The notes beneath the pieces are model-generated. The model saw nothing but the letters and a program-made list of their open reading frames with translations. It ran no database searches and was not told the DNA's origin. From NCBI RefSeq assembly GCF_001904635.1, contig NZ_MRCB01000025.1, positions 1-64,000 on the forward strand: a DNA stretch of 64,000 nt, read 5' to 3'. Numbering within the stretch: position 1 is the first letter of the stretch; the number at the start of each line of letters is the position of its first letter. The DNA is from Hydrococcus rivularis NIES-593 (lineage in GTDB: Bacteria; Cyanobacteriota; Cyanobacteriia; Cyanobacteriales; Microcystaceae). This document shows, piece after piece, positions 45,674 through 54,378 of this stretch. Made by a program: the position numbers and the translations under genes.

Positions 45674-48600
45674 ATGAGTAACCTGCTAAAACGAATTGAA
45701 AATCTCTCCCCCGAAAAACGCGAACTCCTTTTGCAAAAACTCAACCAGCAAAAAGGAAACATCTCGCCAACAAAAATCGAACCTCAAAACAGAGATACTA
45801 ATACTTTCCCTCTCTCATTTGCTCAAACCCGACTCTGGTTTTTTGCTCAACTAGAACCGGATAGTTATGCTTATAACATTCCTACCGCCGTGCGTTTGAC
45901 GGGAGCGCTCGACGTACCAGCATTATCAAAAAGCATTAACGCGATCGCGCAACGACACGAAGCTTTAAGAACTAATTTTACTCAAATCAACGGGCAACCC
46001 GTTCAAATTATTCGTCAATATTCTCCTATAAACTTACCCGTAATAGATTTACAAGCTTTACCGCCAACCCAACAACAGGAAGAAAGTCAAAGAATCGCGC
46101 GAGAAGAAGCAGAAAAACCTTTTAATTTAGAAAAAGATTGTTTATTACGCTTTAAATTGCTGCGATTAGCGCCTGACGACTATATAGTCTTATTTACTAC
46201 GCATCACATTATTTCTGATGCCTGGTCAACGGGCATCCTCATCCAAGAATTAGTAATACTCTATAAAGCTTTCTGTGCTGGCCAACCCTCGCCGCTTCCC
46301 GATTTCCCCATCCAGTATGCAGATTTTGCCGTCTGGCAGCGAAAATGGTTACAGGGAGAAGTTTTACAAAGCCAACTCAACTACTGGAAACAACAGTTAG
46401 GTAATGCTCCTGCTGCTTTAGAGTTGCCAACCGATCGCCCGCGTCCATCCATTCAAAGCGATCGCGGTGCTATTCAATCGCTTATTCTATCCCAATCTTT
46501 AACTAGAGCTTTAAAAGATCTCTCGCAACAAGAAGGCGTAACGCTATTCATGACCCTGCTAGCAGCCTTCAAAGTCTTATTGTATCGCTACACTGGGCAA
46601 CAAGACATCGCGATCGGCACTCCCATTGCCAACCGCAATCGAACAGAAACCGAAGAGTTAATTGGCTTTTTTGTCAATACCTTAGTGTTGCGTACCAATT
46701 TACAAGGAAATCCCAGTTTTCGCCAACTTCTCAAACGAGTGCGCGAGGTGACTTTAGGCGCTTATGCCCATCAAGACTTGCCTTTCGAGCAGTTAGTCGA
46801 AGAAATCAAACCAGAGCGAGATTTAAGTCATAGCTCGCTGTTTCAAGTCATGTTTATCCTTCAAAATGCGCCAATGGAAGCTTTAGAACTTCCAGGACTA
46901 ACCTTAAATACTTTGCCAGTTGAGAGTGTAACGGCGAATTTCGATCTGACTCTTTCAATGAGCGAGAGCGATCGCGGACTAATAGGGTGGTTAGAATACA
47001 ATACCGATTTATTTGATGCTACAACGATCGCGCGAATGCTAGGACATTTCCAGACGTTGTTAGAAAGCATTGTTACTAATTGCGATCGCACTATATCAGA
47101 CTTGCCAATCCTCACCGACTCCCAACGCCAACAACTGCTTGTAGAGTTTAACCAATCTAAAATTCAAAATCGAAAATCCAAAATCGATCGCTGCATCCAT
47201 ACCCTATTCGAGCAACAAGTAAAACTAACACCCAATGCGATCGCTGTGGTTTATGAAAGCGAACAGTTGACATATTTGCAATTAAATGCTAAAGCAAATC
47301 AACTCGCTCGTTTCCTGCGATCGCTCGGCGTTAAACCAGAAACGCTAGTAGGACTGTGTGTGGAACGTTCCCTAGATTTAGTCGTGGGAGTCTTAGGAAT
47401 TCTTAAAGCAGGTGGCGCTTATCTTCCTCTCGATCCCGCCTATCCTCAAGAGCGATTAGCTTTTATGTTAGCCGACGCTCAAGTTTCCGTGCTAGTTACC
47501 CAAACTCAACTAACAAATCAATTGCCAACTAACCAAGCAGCGATCGTTACTCTAGAAGATCCCAAAATTGCCCAACAAGAAAAAGAAAATCTCGTCAGCG
47601 AAGTTACTCCAGAAAACCTTGCTTATGTAATTTATACTTCCGGTTCTACAGGTCAAGCAAAAGGCGTAATGGTTTGTCATCGTAATCTAGTCAATGCTTA
47701 TTTTGCCTGGGAAGAAGCTTATCGCCTGCGAGAAGTCACAAGTCATTTACAGATGGCGAGTTTTTCATTCGATGTTTTTGCTGGGGATTTAGTTCGCGCT
47801 TTGTGTTCCGGCGGTAAACTCGTTCTTTGTCCAAAAGAAATACTGCTCGAACCCCAACAACTTTATCAATTAATGGTTCGAGAAAAAGTTGACTGTGCTG
47901 AATTCGTGCCAGTCGTGCTAAGAAACCTCATCCAATATTTAGAGTCTAGCCAACAGCGTCTCGATTTCATGCGGTTGTTAATCTGCGGTTCCGATAGTTG
48001 GTACGTGAAAGAGTACGAACAATTCCGAACCTTTTGCGGTTCTCAGACGCGACTAATCAACTCCTTTGGTTTAACCGAAGCAACCATTGATAGTTCTTAT
48101 TTTGAAGCAGGGACAGTCGTACCTACAGAAAAGTTAGTTCCGATTGGATCTCCTTTCACCAATACCCAAATTTATATCTTAGACTCTTACTTCCAGCCAG
48201 TTCCCATTGGCGTTATTGGCGAACTCTATATCGGCGGTTTGGGTTTAGCTAGAGGATATCTCAATCGAGCAGATTTAACCGCTCAAAAATTCATCCCCAA
48301 CCCTTTTAGCACGGGAACTCGTCTTTATAAAACGGGAGACATGGGACGTTATTTAAGCGACGGAAACATTGAATTACTCGGTCGTACCGACCATCAAGTA
48401 AAAATTCGCGGTTTTCGCGTCGAATTAGGAGAAATTGAAGCAGTTTTAAGACAACACCCAACCGTGCGAGAGACGGCGGTTTTAGTACGAAACGATTTGT
48501 ACGGGAATAGCTGTTTAGTCGCTTATATCGTTTCTAATAGCGATCGCTCTAACGTTACTCTAAAACGCTTCCTACAAGAACGATTGCCTAATTATATGGT

Positions 48601-50260
48601 TCCCTCCGCCTTTGTCTGGTTGGAGTCATTGCCGCTGACACCCAATGGAAAAATCGATCGCCATGCCTTACCTATCCCAGAACGCGAATTAGAGGAAACC
48701 TTTATTGCACCTCGCACCGAATTAGAGAAAGTTCTTGCTAATCTGTGGACTCAGATTTTAGGGGTAGAAAACATCGGCATTCATGACAACTTTTTTGAAT
48801 TGGGAGGACATTCTTTATTAACCACTCAACTGATGGTCAAAATTCGAGAAGCTTTTCGGGTAGATATGCCTCTGCGGATTCTCTTTGAATCGCCTACGAT
48901 CGCAAGTTTAGCCGAAAGTTTAGAACAAATTTTTAAAGCAGGATTGTCCCACACATTGAGTCAAGAAACGATTTTAGATTTAAATGCTGAAGCCGTTCTC
49001 GATGATACAATTTTCCCAGAAAATAATTTAGTCGAACTAACAACCGATCCAAATTCAATCTTTTTGACCGGAGCGACCGGATTTCTAGGAGCTTTTTTAC
49101 TCTACGAACTTCTGCAACAAACCCAAGCCAATATTTATTGTTTGGTACGTGCTTCTAATCTTGAGGAAGGAAAAAATAAACTGCAAAAATGTCTGGAATC
49201 CTATTTGATTTGGCAAGAATCTTTTAGCTCTAGAATCGTCCCAGTAATAGGAGATTTATCTAAGCCACTTTTAGGACTTTCTCAAGAAAATTTCCACGAA
49301 ATAGCACAAACAATCGATCTTATTTATCACAATGGCGCATGGGTTCATCATATCTATCCTTACTCCGTACTCAAAGCTGCTAACGTTTTAGGCACACAAG
49401 AAGTTCTTAGATTGGCTTGTCAAAGCAAAACCAAACCCGTCCATTTCATTTCTACTTCTAGTGTCTTTTGTGCCTCTAATTTTGAGAAAATTAAAGTTGT
49501 TAAAGAAGGAGATAGTTTTAATGATTTTCTCCTTCCCGATAATGGCTACGTTCAGACGAAATGGGTTAGCGAAAAGCTAATTAAAATTGCCCAGAGTCGA
49601 GGACTTCCTATCTCTATTTATCGCTTGGGGCGCGTATCGGGACACAGCCAAACGGGTGTTTTTAATGCCAATGACTTTTTATACAGATTAATTGTAGGCT
49701 GCGTTCGACTGGGCATTGCACCAGAAGGCGACATTATGGAGGACATTATGCCCGTCGATTATGTCAGTCGCGCGATCGCGCATTTATCGAGACAAACAAC
49801 TTCTCTTGGCAAAGCTTTTCACCTCGTCAATCCTCAATTGCTTCACTCCGATATGCTAATCGACGCAATTCATTCCCTTGGCTATCCCCTACAACAAGTT
49901 TCTTACGATCGCTGGCGAGAAAAACTAATCGAAATTGCCACTCATTCCCCCGAACATCCTTTATATCCTCTCGTCCCGTTCTTTCCAGCAAGGGAATCCC
50001 AAGAAAAACCTTCTGGTTCGGTAGAGACGCGATATATCGCGTCTTTACAGTTCGATTGTCACAATACCCTAACAGGACTAGCAGGTACAGAGATCGCTTG
50101 TCCCGCGATCGACAAGCAACTGCTTGCAACTTACCTCGCTCACCTCGCACAAGGCGGCTTCTTGAATCCGCCATCCTCTCATACCCAGGACTTACCAGTC
50201 GATCCCCCAACCCCCTTTTCAAGGGGGCTTTCGGATTCCCCCCTTCAAAAGGGGGGCTAG
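45674..50260 (+). CDS. Terminal NRPS C-A(Orn)-PCP-thioester reductase
   Basis: This 1528-residue protein ends the assembly line. The C domain has HHIISDA (177-183). The A domain gives DVGEIGSIDK, the established ornithine code. PCP Ser1047 (LGGHS) is followed by a reductase domain with the NAD(P) loop TGATGFLG near 1133 and Tyr1292/Lys1296 in GYVQTKWVSEK. The chain should therefore leave as an aldehyde (or alcohol) of ornithine rather than by a thioesterase. The aminotransferase just downstream could convert the aldehyde into an amine. Two dispersed repeats lie near the C-terminus; the last one provides the final residues and the TAG stop, so the protein's natural end has been replaced. Confidence 0.95.
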   Translation: MSNLLKRIENLSPEKRELLLQKLNQQKGNISPTKIEPQNRDTNTFPLSFAQTRLWFFAQLEPDSYAYNIPTAVRLTGALDVPALSKSINAIAQRHEALRTNFTQINGQPVQIIRQYSPINLPVIDLQALPPTQQQEESQRIAREEAEKPFNLEKDCLLRFKLLRLAPDDYIVLFTTHHIISDAWSTGILIQELVILYKAFCAGQPSPLPDFPIQYADFAVWQRKWLQGEVLQSQLNYWKQQLGNAPAALELPTDRPRPSIQSDRGAIQSLILSQSLTRALKDLSQQEGVTLFMTLLAAFKVLLYRYTGQQDIAIGTPIANRNRTETEELIGFFVNTLVLRTNLQGNPSFRQLLKRVREVTLGAYAHQDLPFEQLVEEIKPERDLSHSSLFQVMFILQNAPMEALELPGLTLNTLPVESVTANFDLTLSMSESDRGLIGWLEYNTDLFDATTIARMLGHFQTLLESIVTNCDRTISDLPILTDSQRQQLLVEFNQSKIQNRKSKIDRCIHTLFEQQVKLTPNAIAVVYESEQLTYLQLNAKANQLARFLRSLGVKPETLVGLCVERSLDLVVGVLGILKAGGAYLPLDPAYPQERLAFMLADAQVSVLVTQTQLTNQLPTNQAAIVTLEDPKIAQQEKENLVSEVTPENLAYVIYTSGSTGQAKGVMVCHRNLVNAYFAWEEAYRLREVTSHLQMASFSFDVFAGDLVRALCSGGKLVLCPKEILLEPQQLYQLMVREKVDCAEFVPVVLRNLIQYLESSQQRLDFMRLLICGSDSWYVKEYEQFRTFCGSQTRLINSFGLTEATIDSSYFEAGTVVPTEKLVPIGSPFTNTQIYILDSYFQPVPIGVIGELYIGGLGLARGYLNRADLTAQKFIPNPFSTGTRLYKTGDMGRYLSDGNIELLGRTDHQVKIRGFRVELGEIEAVLRQHPTVRETAVLVRNDLYGNSCLVAYIVSNSDRSNVTLKRFLQERLPNYMVPSAFVWLESLPLTPNGKIDRHALPIPERELEETFIAPRTELEKVLANLWTQILGVENIGIHDNFFELGGHSLLTTQLMVKIREAFRVDMPLRILFESPTIASLAESLEQIFKAGLSHTLSQETILDLNAEAVLDDTIFPENNLVELTTDPNSIFLTGATGFLGAFLLYELLQQTQANIYCLVRASNLEEGKNKLQKCLESYLIWQESFSSRIVPVIGDLSKPLLGLSQENFHEIAQTIDLIYHNGAWVHHIYPYSVLKAANVLGTQEVLRLACQSKTKPVHFISTSSVFCASNFEKIKVVKEGDSFNDFLLPDNGYVQTKWVSEKLIKIAQSRGLPISIYRLGRVSGHSQTGVFNANDFLYRLIVGCVRLGIAPEGDIMEDIMPVDYVSRAIAHLSRQTTSLGKAFHLVNPQLLHSDMLIDAIHSLGYPLQQVSYDRWREKLIEIATHSPEHPLYPLVPFFPARESQEKPSGSVETRYIASLQFDCHNTLTGLAGTEIACPAIDKQLLATYLAHLAQGGFLNPPSSHTQDLPVDPPTPFSRGLSDSPLQKGG
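47152..47185. repeat. CCAAAAT-type tandem repeat in the C-A linker (uninterrupted copy)
   Basis: The repeat encodes the SKIQNRKSKID linker. The same linker in the proteins at 22078 and 30352 is split by larger repeat insertions, so this copy looks like the empty site. Confidence 0.75.
50021..50048. repeat. In-frame copy of the GACGCGATATATCGCGTC palindrome
   Basis: The 28-bp palindrome is translated as VETRYIASL inside the C-terminal part of the reductase. Its partner copy is intergenic at 33874-33901. Confidence 0.8.
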
Positions 50261-50269
50261 GGGGGATCG
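50200..50269. repeat. C/G-rich palindromic repeat at the end of the reductase gene
   Basis: The element begins CGATCCCCCAACCCCC and ends AGGGGGGATCG with internal CCCCCTTTTCAAGGGGG. It encodes the last residues of the reductase protein and its TAG stop (50258-50260). Same family as 8290-8400. Confidence 0.8.
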
Positions 50270-50333
50270 AGTCTTTAGCCATTGAGTGCATAAGTCCTAA
50301 TACCAATAACTCACAAAAGGAGAAATAAAGACA

Positions 50334-51773
50334 ATGCAGTCAGCTAAATCTACTTTATCAACCGATTCTATAACATCTCCGCCCGTTAGCCCTGAAATAC
50401 TTCAACAGAGACATCTAGAGACTTTAATCGCACGCTACTCTCAGCGGACGAAAACCTCAAAACAAATGACCCAAACCTATCGTCCCGTTCTCGCTGATGT
50501 CAGGGGTTCGGCGGGATTCCATTCTGTCATCAAAGAGATCGTCTATCCCATCATCGGGCATCGAGCATCTGGCTCTAAGATGTGGGATGTTGATGGCAAT
50601 GAATATATCGATCTCGTTATGGGTTTTGGGGTCAATTTATTCGGTCACAATCCCCCCTTTATTAAAGAAGCATTGGCAAAAAGACTCGAACAAGGCATAC
50701 ACATTGGGCCGCAATCCGATCTCGCGGGTGAAGTTGCTGAGTTATTTAGCGAACTTACGGGAATGGAGCGCGTAACCTTCAGCAATACGGGCACGGAAGC
50801 TGTCATGACAGCGTTACGTTTAGCACGAGCGGCAACAGGTCGCCATAAGATTGCTTTGTTCTCAAATTCCTATCACGGACATTTTGACGGAACTCTGGTC
50901 AAAGCTAACACGACAGATGAAAACCAAAATTTCCATGCAATACCGAGTTTTCCTGGTGTCTCGCCCAATAGTGTTAAAGATGTTATAGTTCTTGATTATG
51001 GCAATTTCCAAGCACTCGAAATCATCAAAGCGAATGCCGATGAATTAGCAGCCGTTCTCATCGAACCCATCCAAAACGATCGCCCTGGCTTACAACCGCG
51101 AGAGTTTTTGCATCAGTTAAGGCAGTTAACGCAAAGTTCGGGAATTACATTAATCTTCGATGAAATGCTGACTGGCTTTCGCATTCATCTCGGCGGCGCG
51201 CAGGCATGGTTCGGTATCGAAGCAGATATCGCTACCTATGGAAAGATCGTCGGCGGTGGAATGCCCATCGGCGTTATTGCTGGCAAAGCTGCCTACATGG
51301 ACAAGATTGACGGCGGAATGTGGCAATATGGGGATTCATCCTCGCCTCAAGTCGAAAAGACGTTCTTTGCGGGCACTTATTGCAAGCATCCATTAGCGAT
51401 GGCGGCGGCTAAAGCGGTTCTCGAATATCTCAAAAGTCAAGGGACTACGTTACAGGAACGACTCAACGAAAAAACCAACCAATTCATTAACACGCTCAAT
51501 AACTATTTTGAAGAAGAAGGAGTATCGATCGCACTTGCGAATTGTGGCTCGATTTTTAATTCTGTTCCTTTGGACAATGCTGATGTTTTAGATAATTCCC
51601 ATCCTGGAGGAGATATCGATTTAATTTACTATCACCTTATCGATAAAGGAATATTTATCTTACCAGGTGGCGGTTTAATGTCTACAGCACATACAAATGA
51701 AGATTGCGATCGCGTCATTCAAGCAGTTAAAGATAGCGTCCAAGAACTGCGAGAAGTCGGTTTTTTACCTTAA
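50334..51773 (+). CDS. Class III (glutamate-1-semialdehyde-type) PLP aminotransferase
   Basis: This 479-residue enzyme has the class III pattern: [56 protein letters not shown] and [14 protein letters not shown] with the likely PLP Lys304. It resembles the aminotransferases built into or placed beside cyanobacterial and myxobacterial NRPS/PKS systems. Directly after a reductive release module, the likely job is to aminate the released aldehyde, as MxcL does for myxochelin. A role in making an amino acid monomer is the alternative. GGAG precedes the ATG, and the gene is 19 bp before the MbtH gene. Confidence 0.9.
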   Translation: MQSAKSTLSTDSITSPPVSPEILQQRHLETLIARYSQRTKTSKQMTQTYRPVLADVRGSAGFHSVIKEIVYPIIGHRASGSKMWDVDGNEYIDLVMGFGVNLFGHNPPFIKEALAKRLEQGIHIGPQSDLAGEVAELFSELTGMERVTFSNTGTEAVMTALRLARAATGRHKIALFSNSYHGHFDGTLVKANTTDENQNFHAIPSFPGVSPNSVKDVIVLDYGNFQALEIIKANADELAAVLIEPIQNDRPGLQPREFLHQLRQLTQSSGITLIFDEMLTGFRIHLGGAQAWFGIEADIATYGKIVGGGMPIGVIAGKAAYMDKIDGGMWQYGDSSSPQVEKTFFAGTYCKHPLAMAAAKAVLEYLKSQGTTLQERLNEKTNQFINTLNNYFEEEGVSIALANCGSIFNSVPLDNADVLDNSHPGGDIDLIYYHLIDKGIFILPGGGLMSTAHTNEDCDRVIQAVKDSVQELREVGFLP

Positions 51774-51792
51774 TACATTACAGGAGATTAAC

Positions 51793-52035
51793 ATGAGTAA
51801 CAATGACAGAGAAGACACTACAATCTACAAAGTTGTAGTCAATCATGAAGAACAGTATTCTATTTGGGCAATCGATCGCGATAACCCTCTTGGCTGGAAA
51901 GACGTAGGAAAAAGCGGCTTAAAACAAGAATGTCTTGATTACATCAAAGAAGTTTGGACGGATATGCGACCTTTGAGCCTCCGCAAGCAGATGGATGAAG
52001 CTGCTATAGCAAGTCGAAATGAATCACGAATATAG
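51793..52035 (+). CDS. MbtH-like NRPS accessory protein
   Basis: This 80-residue protein has the full family signature: [19 protein letters not shown], then [18 protein letters not shown]. MbtH proteins bind A domains and make them soluble or active. I chose the ATG at 51793 because it has CAGGAG just upstream and gives the usual length; longer in-frame reading upstream overlaps the aminotransferase gene. It closes the compact synthesis operon and is followed by a palindromic repeat. Confidence 0.97.
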   Translation: MSNNDREDTTIYKVVVNHEEQYSIWAIDRDNPLGWKDVGKSGLKQECLDYIKEVWTDMRPLSLRKQMDEAAIASRNESRI

Positions 52036-52306
52036 CAGTAGTGCGGGCATCTTGCCCGCGCGGACTTTGAGCTTCGCAATACATAAAAATTAGCGTTCAT
52101 CAATGAAATAGACTCGCTATAGTAACGCTTAGTGCAAATGTAAAGAAGGGATTTATGCGATCGCTTCCTCCCTTTATTACAGGTTGCCGTAGTAATCCTA
52201 ATGAAATTAGGAGAAATACATCAAACGCGAGCAAGATGCTCGCACTCCAGCTTATCTTCTGAATGATTTTAGGATTGCTTTGCTTATTTGATTTGTAGAT
52301 AAAATC
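52036..52306. other. Intergenic region with two short palindromic repeats
   Basis: This 271-bp gap holds GCGGGCATCTTGCCCGC (52043-52059) right after the MbtH stop and GCGAGCAAGATGCTCGC (52227-52243), identical to the copy at 14802. The first could act as a hairpin at the operon end, but no T-run follows. I see no gene here. Confidence 0.65.
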
Positions 52307-53056
52307 ATGACCCATACCCAAACTTTTAACGATTGGATTACTTGTCCTAAACCAAATCCTCAAGCAAAACTGAGACTATTTTGCTTTCCCTATGCAGGCG
52401 GTGCAGCTTGGAACTTTCGCACTTGGCATAGCAACTTACCTACTAATGTTGAAGTCTGTGCGCTCGAACTTCCCGGACGGGGAACTCGGATCTTGTCCTC
52501 CCCGTTTACGCGAATGGAGCTTCTAGTTAAAGCGATCGCGATCGCCCTGCAACCCTACTTAGACAAACCGTTTGCTTTCTTCGGTCACAGTATGGGCGCA
52601 CTGGTTAGCTTTGAGGTAAGCCGTTTTTTACGTCGAGAATGGGGGATTTTTCCAGTTCATCTGTTTGTATCCGGTCGTCGCGCCCCTCAAATTCCCAATT
52701 CTCATGCTCCCATTTACGACCTTCAAGAAACCGAGTTTTTAGAAAAATTACGCGCTTTTAATGGCACGCCTGCCGAAGTCTTAGAACATAAGGAATTAAT
52801 GGAGTTAATGATTCCTATCTTGCGGGCAGATTTTGCCGTTCTAGAAACCTATCTTTACACTCCAGAGCCTCCACTTGCTTGTCCGATCGCGGTTTTTGGT
52901 GGCTTACAAGATCGAGATGTTAGCGGGATCGAGTTGGAAGCTTGGCGGGAGCAGACGCACGATTCTTTTCAATTACAGATGTTTCCAGGCGATCATTTTT
53001 TCCTTCACTCAGCACGATCGCTTTTACTTCAAAGTCTGGCTCAACAGATATCTTAA
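52307..53056 (+). CDS. Type II thioesterase
   Basis: This is a 249-residue alpha/beta hydrolase of the external NRPS thioesterase family. It has FCFPYAGGAAWNFRTW near the N-terminus, LPGRGTR, the nucleophile Ser95 in FFGHSMGA and the catalytic His in GDHFFLH near the end. Such enzymes clear wrongly loaded or stalled PCP/ACP domains. Because the terminal NRPS ends in a reductase, this protein is most likely proofreading rather than product release. Confidence 0.95.
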   Translation: MTHTQTFNDWITCPKPNPQAKLRLFCFPYAGGAAWNFRTWHSNLPTNVEVCALELPGRGTRILSSPFTRMELLVKAIAIALQPYLDKPFAFFGHSMGALVSFEVSRFLRREWGIFPVHLFVSGRRAPQIPNSHAPIYDLQETEFLEKLRAFNGTPAEVLEHKELMELMIPILRADFAVLETYLYTPEPPLACPIAVFGGLQDRDVSGIELEAWREQTHDSFQLQMFPGDHFFLHSARSLLLQSLAQQIS

Positions 53057-53098
53057 GTCAAACAAGACTAATAAAGATTTCTTGCTTCTTTTTTGTTA

Positions 53099-53117
53099 AT
53101 AGTTGATAATCTTTCTT
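53099..53117. promoter_or_regulatory. Weak Fur-box-like sequence before the AraC gene
   Basis: ATAGTTGATAATCTTTCTT matches the 19-bp Fur consensus at 11 positions by eye, with an intact GATAATC core. It lies in the 110-bp gap before the regulator gene. Low confidence. Confidence 0.25.
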
Positions 53118-53166
53118 ATTTAAAACCCATTCTTTTCACTAAAATATTGCCATTGACCGTAACACC

Positions 53167-54162
53167 ATGACCCTGATTCTCTCAGAAACAGAATTTTACG
53201 AACAATTAACCCAAAAGAAATCGGGCGATCGCGAAGACTTGCACTCAGAAAGCATAGAGATGTGCCTAAACGACCCCAAGCATATAAGTAAGGGATATCG
53301 TCGCTACACAGAGCTTTGTCCTGGCTTAGATTTTCTCATCGATGAATACACCTTACATGAAGATTTATTAGTGAAAGTCCCTTCTAGCGAACCTAGCTAC
53401 GGAGTAGAGTTTAGTTTTGAGATTTCGGGTCACAATCGAAGCGAGGGAGTGCAGGCGGGAGAAAATTTTGTTTGTGCTGGTTTGTATGGCGAAGGAGGGG
53501 AGTTTAAATGGCAAGCCGGACAAATACTTAAATTTGACATCCACATCGATGTTCTGCTATTTAGGGTACTTCTGAGGGATCGACTCGAACAACTTCCCTT
53601 AAATTTACAAAGAGTACTTCAAGAGCAAAGCGATCGAGATTTCTTTCAATTAAGCGTCACTACCCCTGCGATGCAAATGGCTATCCATCAGATTTTGCAC
53701 TGTCCCTATCAAGGATTAATTAGGCGAATCTATTTAGAGAGCAAAGTCCTAGAATTAATAGCCCTGCGACTCGAACAGATAAATAATAACGAGCCACTAA
53801 ATTCTACTAAGTTATTGGATATCAAACGACGCGATCGCCTGTATCATGCCAAAGAAATTTTGCTGAAAAATCTTGATAATCCCCCTTCTGTACTCGATTT
53901 AGCCCAGCAAGTCGGATTGAATCACCATCAACTCAAGCAAGGATTTCATGATGTGTTTGGTACGACAGTCTTTGGTTATCTGCACGACTACCGCATGGAA
54001 AAAGCCAGACAACTGCTTTGCGAAACTAATCTGCGAGTAACCGCGATCGCCTGTACGGTAGGTTATGCCAATCCAGGTCACTTTGCGGCAGCTTTCAAGC
54101 GTAAGTTTGGGATAACGCCCAGCACTTTTCGTACTGGAGAAAAGCCGATTGCAGGCTGCTGA
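53167..54162 (+). CDS. AraC-family transcriptional regulator (PchR-like)
   Basis: This 331-residue protein has a variable N-terminal sensing part and a C-terminal double helix-turn-helix (about 225-331) with DLAQQVGLNHHQLKQGFHDVFGTTVFGYLHDYRMEKARQLL and the AraC end signature ACTVGYANPGHFAAAFKRKFGITPSTFR. PchR-type regulators sense their ferric siderophore and activate receptor and synthesis genes. It lies between the synthesis genes and the receptor, which fits control of both. Possible binding sites lie at 54250-54326. Confidence 0.93.
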   Translation: MTLILSETEFYEQLTQKKSGDREDLHSESIEMCLNDPKHISKGYRRYTELCPGLDFLIDEYTLHEDLLVKVPSSEPSYGVEFSFEISGHNRSEGVQAGENFVCAGLYGEGGEFKWQAGQILKFDIHIDVLLFRVLLRDRLEQLPLNLQRVLQEQSDRDFFQLSVTTPAMQMAIHQILHCPYQGLIRRIYLESKVLELIALRLEQINNNEPLNSTKLLDIKRRDRLYHAKEILLKNLDNPPSVLDLAQQVGLNHHQLKQGFHDVFGTTVFGYLHDYRMEKARQLLCETNLRVTAIACTVGYANPGHFAAAFKRKFGITPSTFRTGEKPIAGC

Positions 54163-54249
54163 TTAGATTTGCGATCGCGTCTCATTCGCCTTCGCGGGAT
54201 CGATGTCGCCTTCTGAGAGTAGATCTAAATGGCGTAAATTCCCTATACT

Positions 54250-54326
54250 CTTTGCACAGTATTTTTGAGAGATTCTTTCAATAAGCAGAGTATTTAAACT
54301 CAACTTTGCTTTTCTCTCGTGCAAAG
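54250..54326. promoter_or_regulatory. Inverted CTTTGCAC / GTGCAAAG motifs upstream of the receptor gene
   Basis: CTTTGCAC (54250-54257) and its exact reverse complement GTGCAAAG (54319-54326) lie within the 216-bp gap between the regulator and the receptor. The second is preceded by TTCTCTC; a similar TTCTCT-GTGCAAA is at 3413-3425 before the synthesis operon. They are candidate AraC-regulator sites, by inference. Confidence 0.35.
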
Positions 54327-54378
54327 GGATAAGTAAAGAATTCTTTCCGTTGGTATTTTTTGCGTGTGAGGTTAGGAA

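Noticed and set aside
50056-50328. Overlapping 90-codon frame across the end of the reductase gene
   Set aside because: It runs through repeat DNA in another frame and shows no family features; the aminotransferase start at 50334 has its own ribosome site.
52043-52059. Rho-independent terminator after the MbtH gene
   Set aside because: The hairpin is there, but no T-run follows and copies occur elsewhere, so it is listed as a dispersed repeat.
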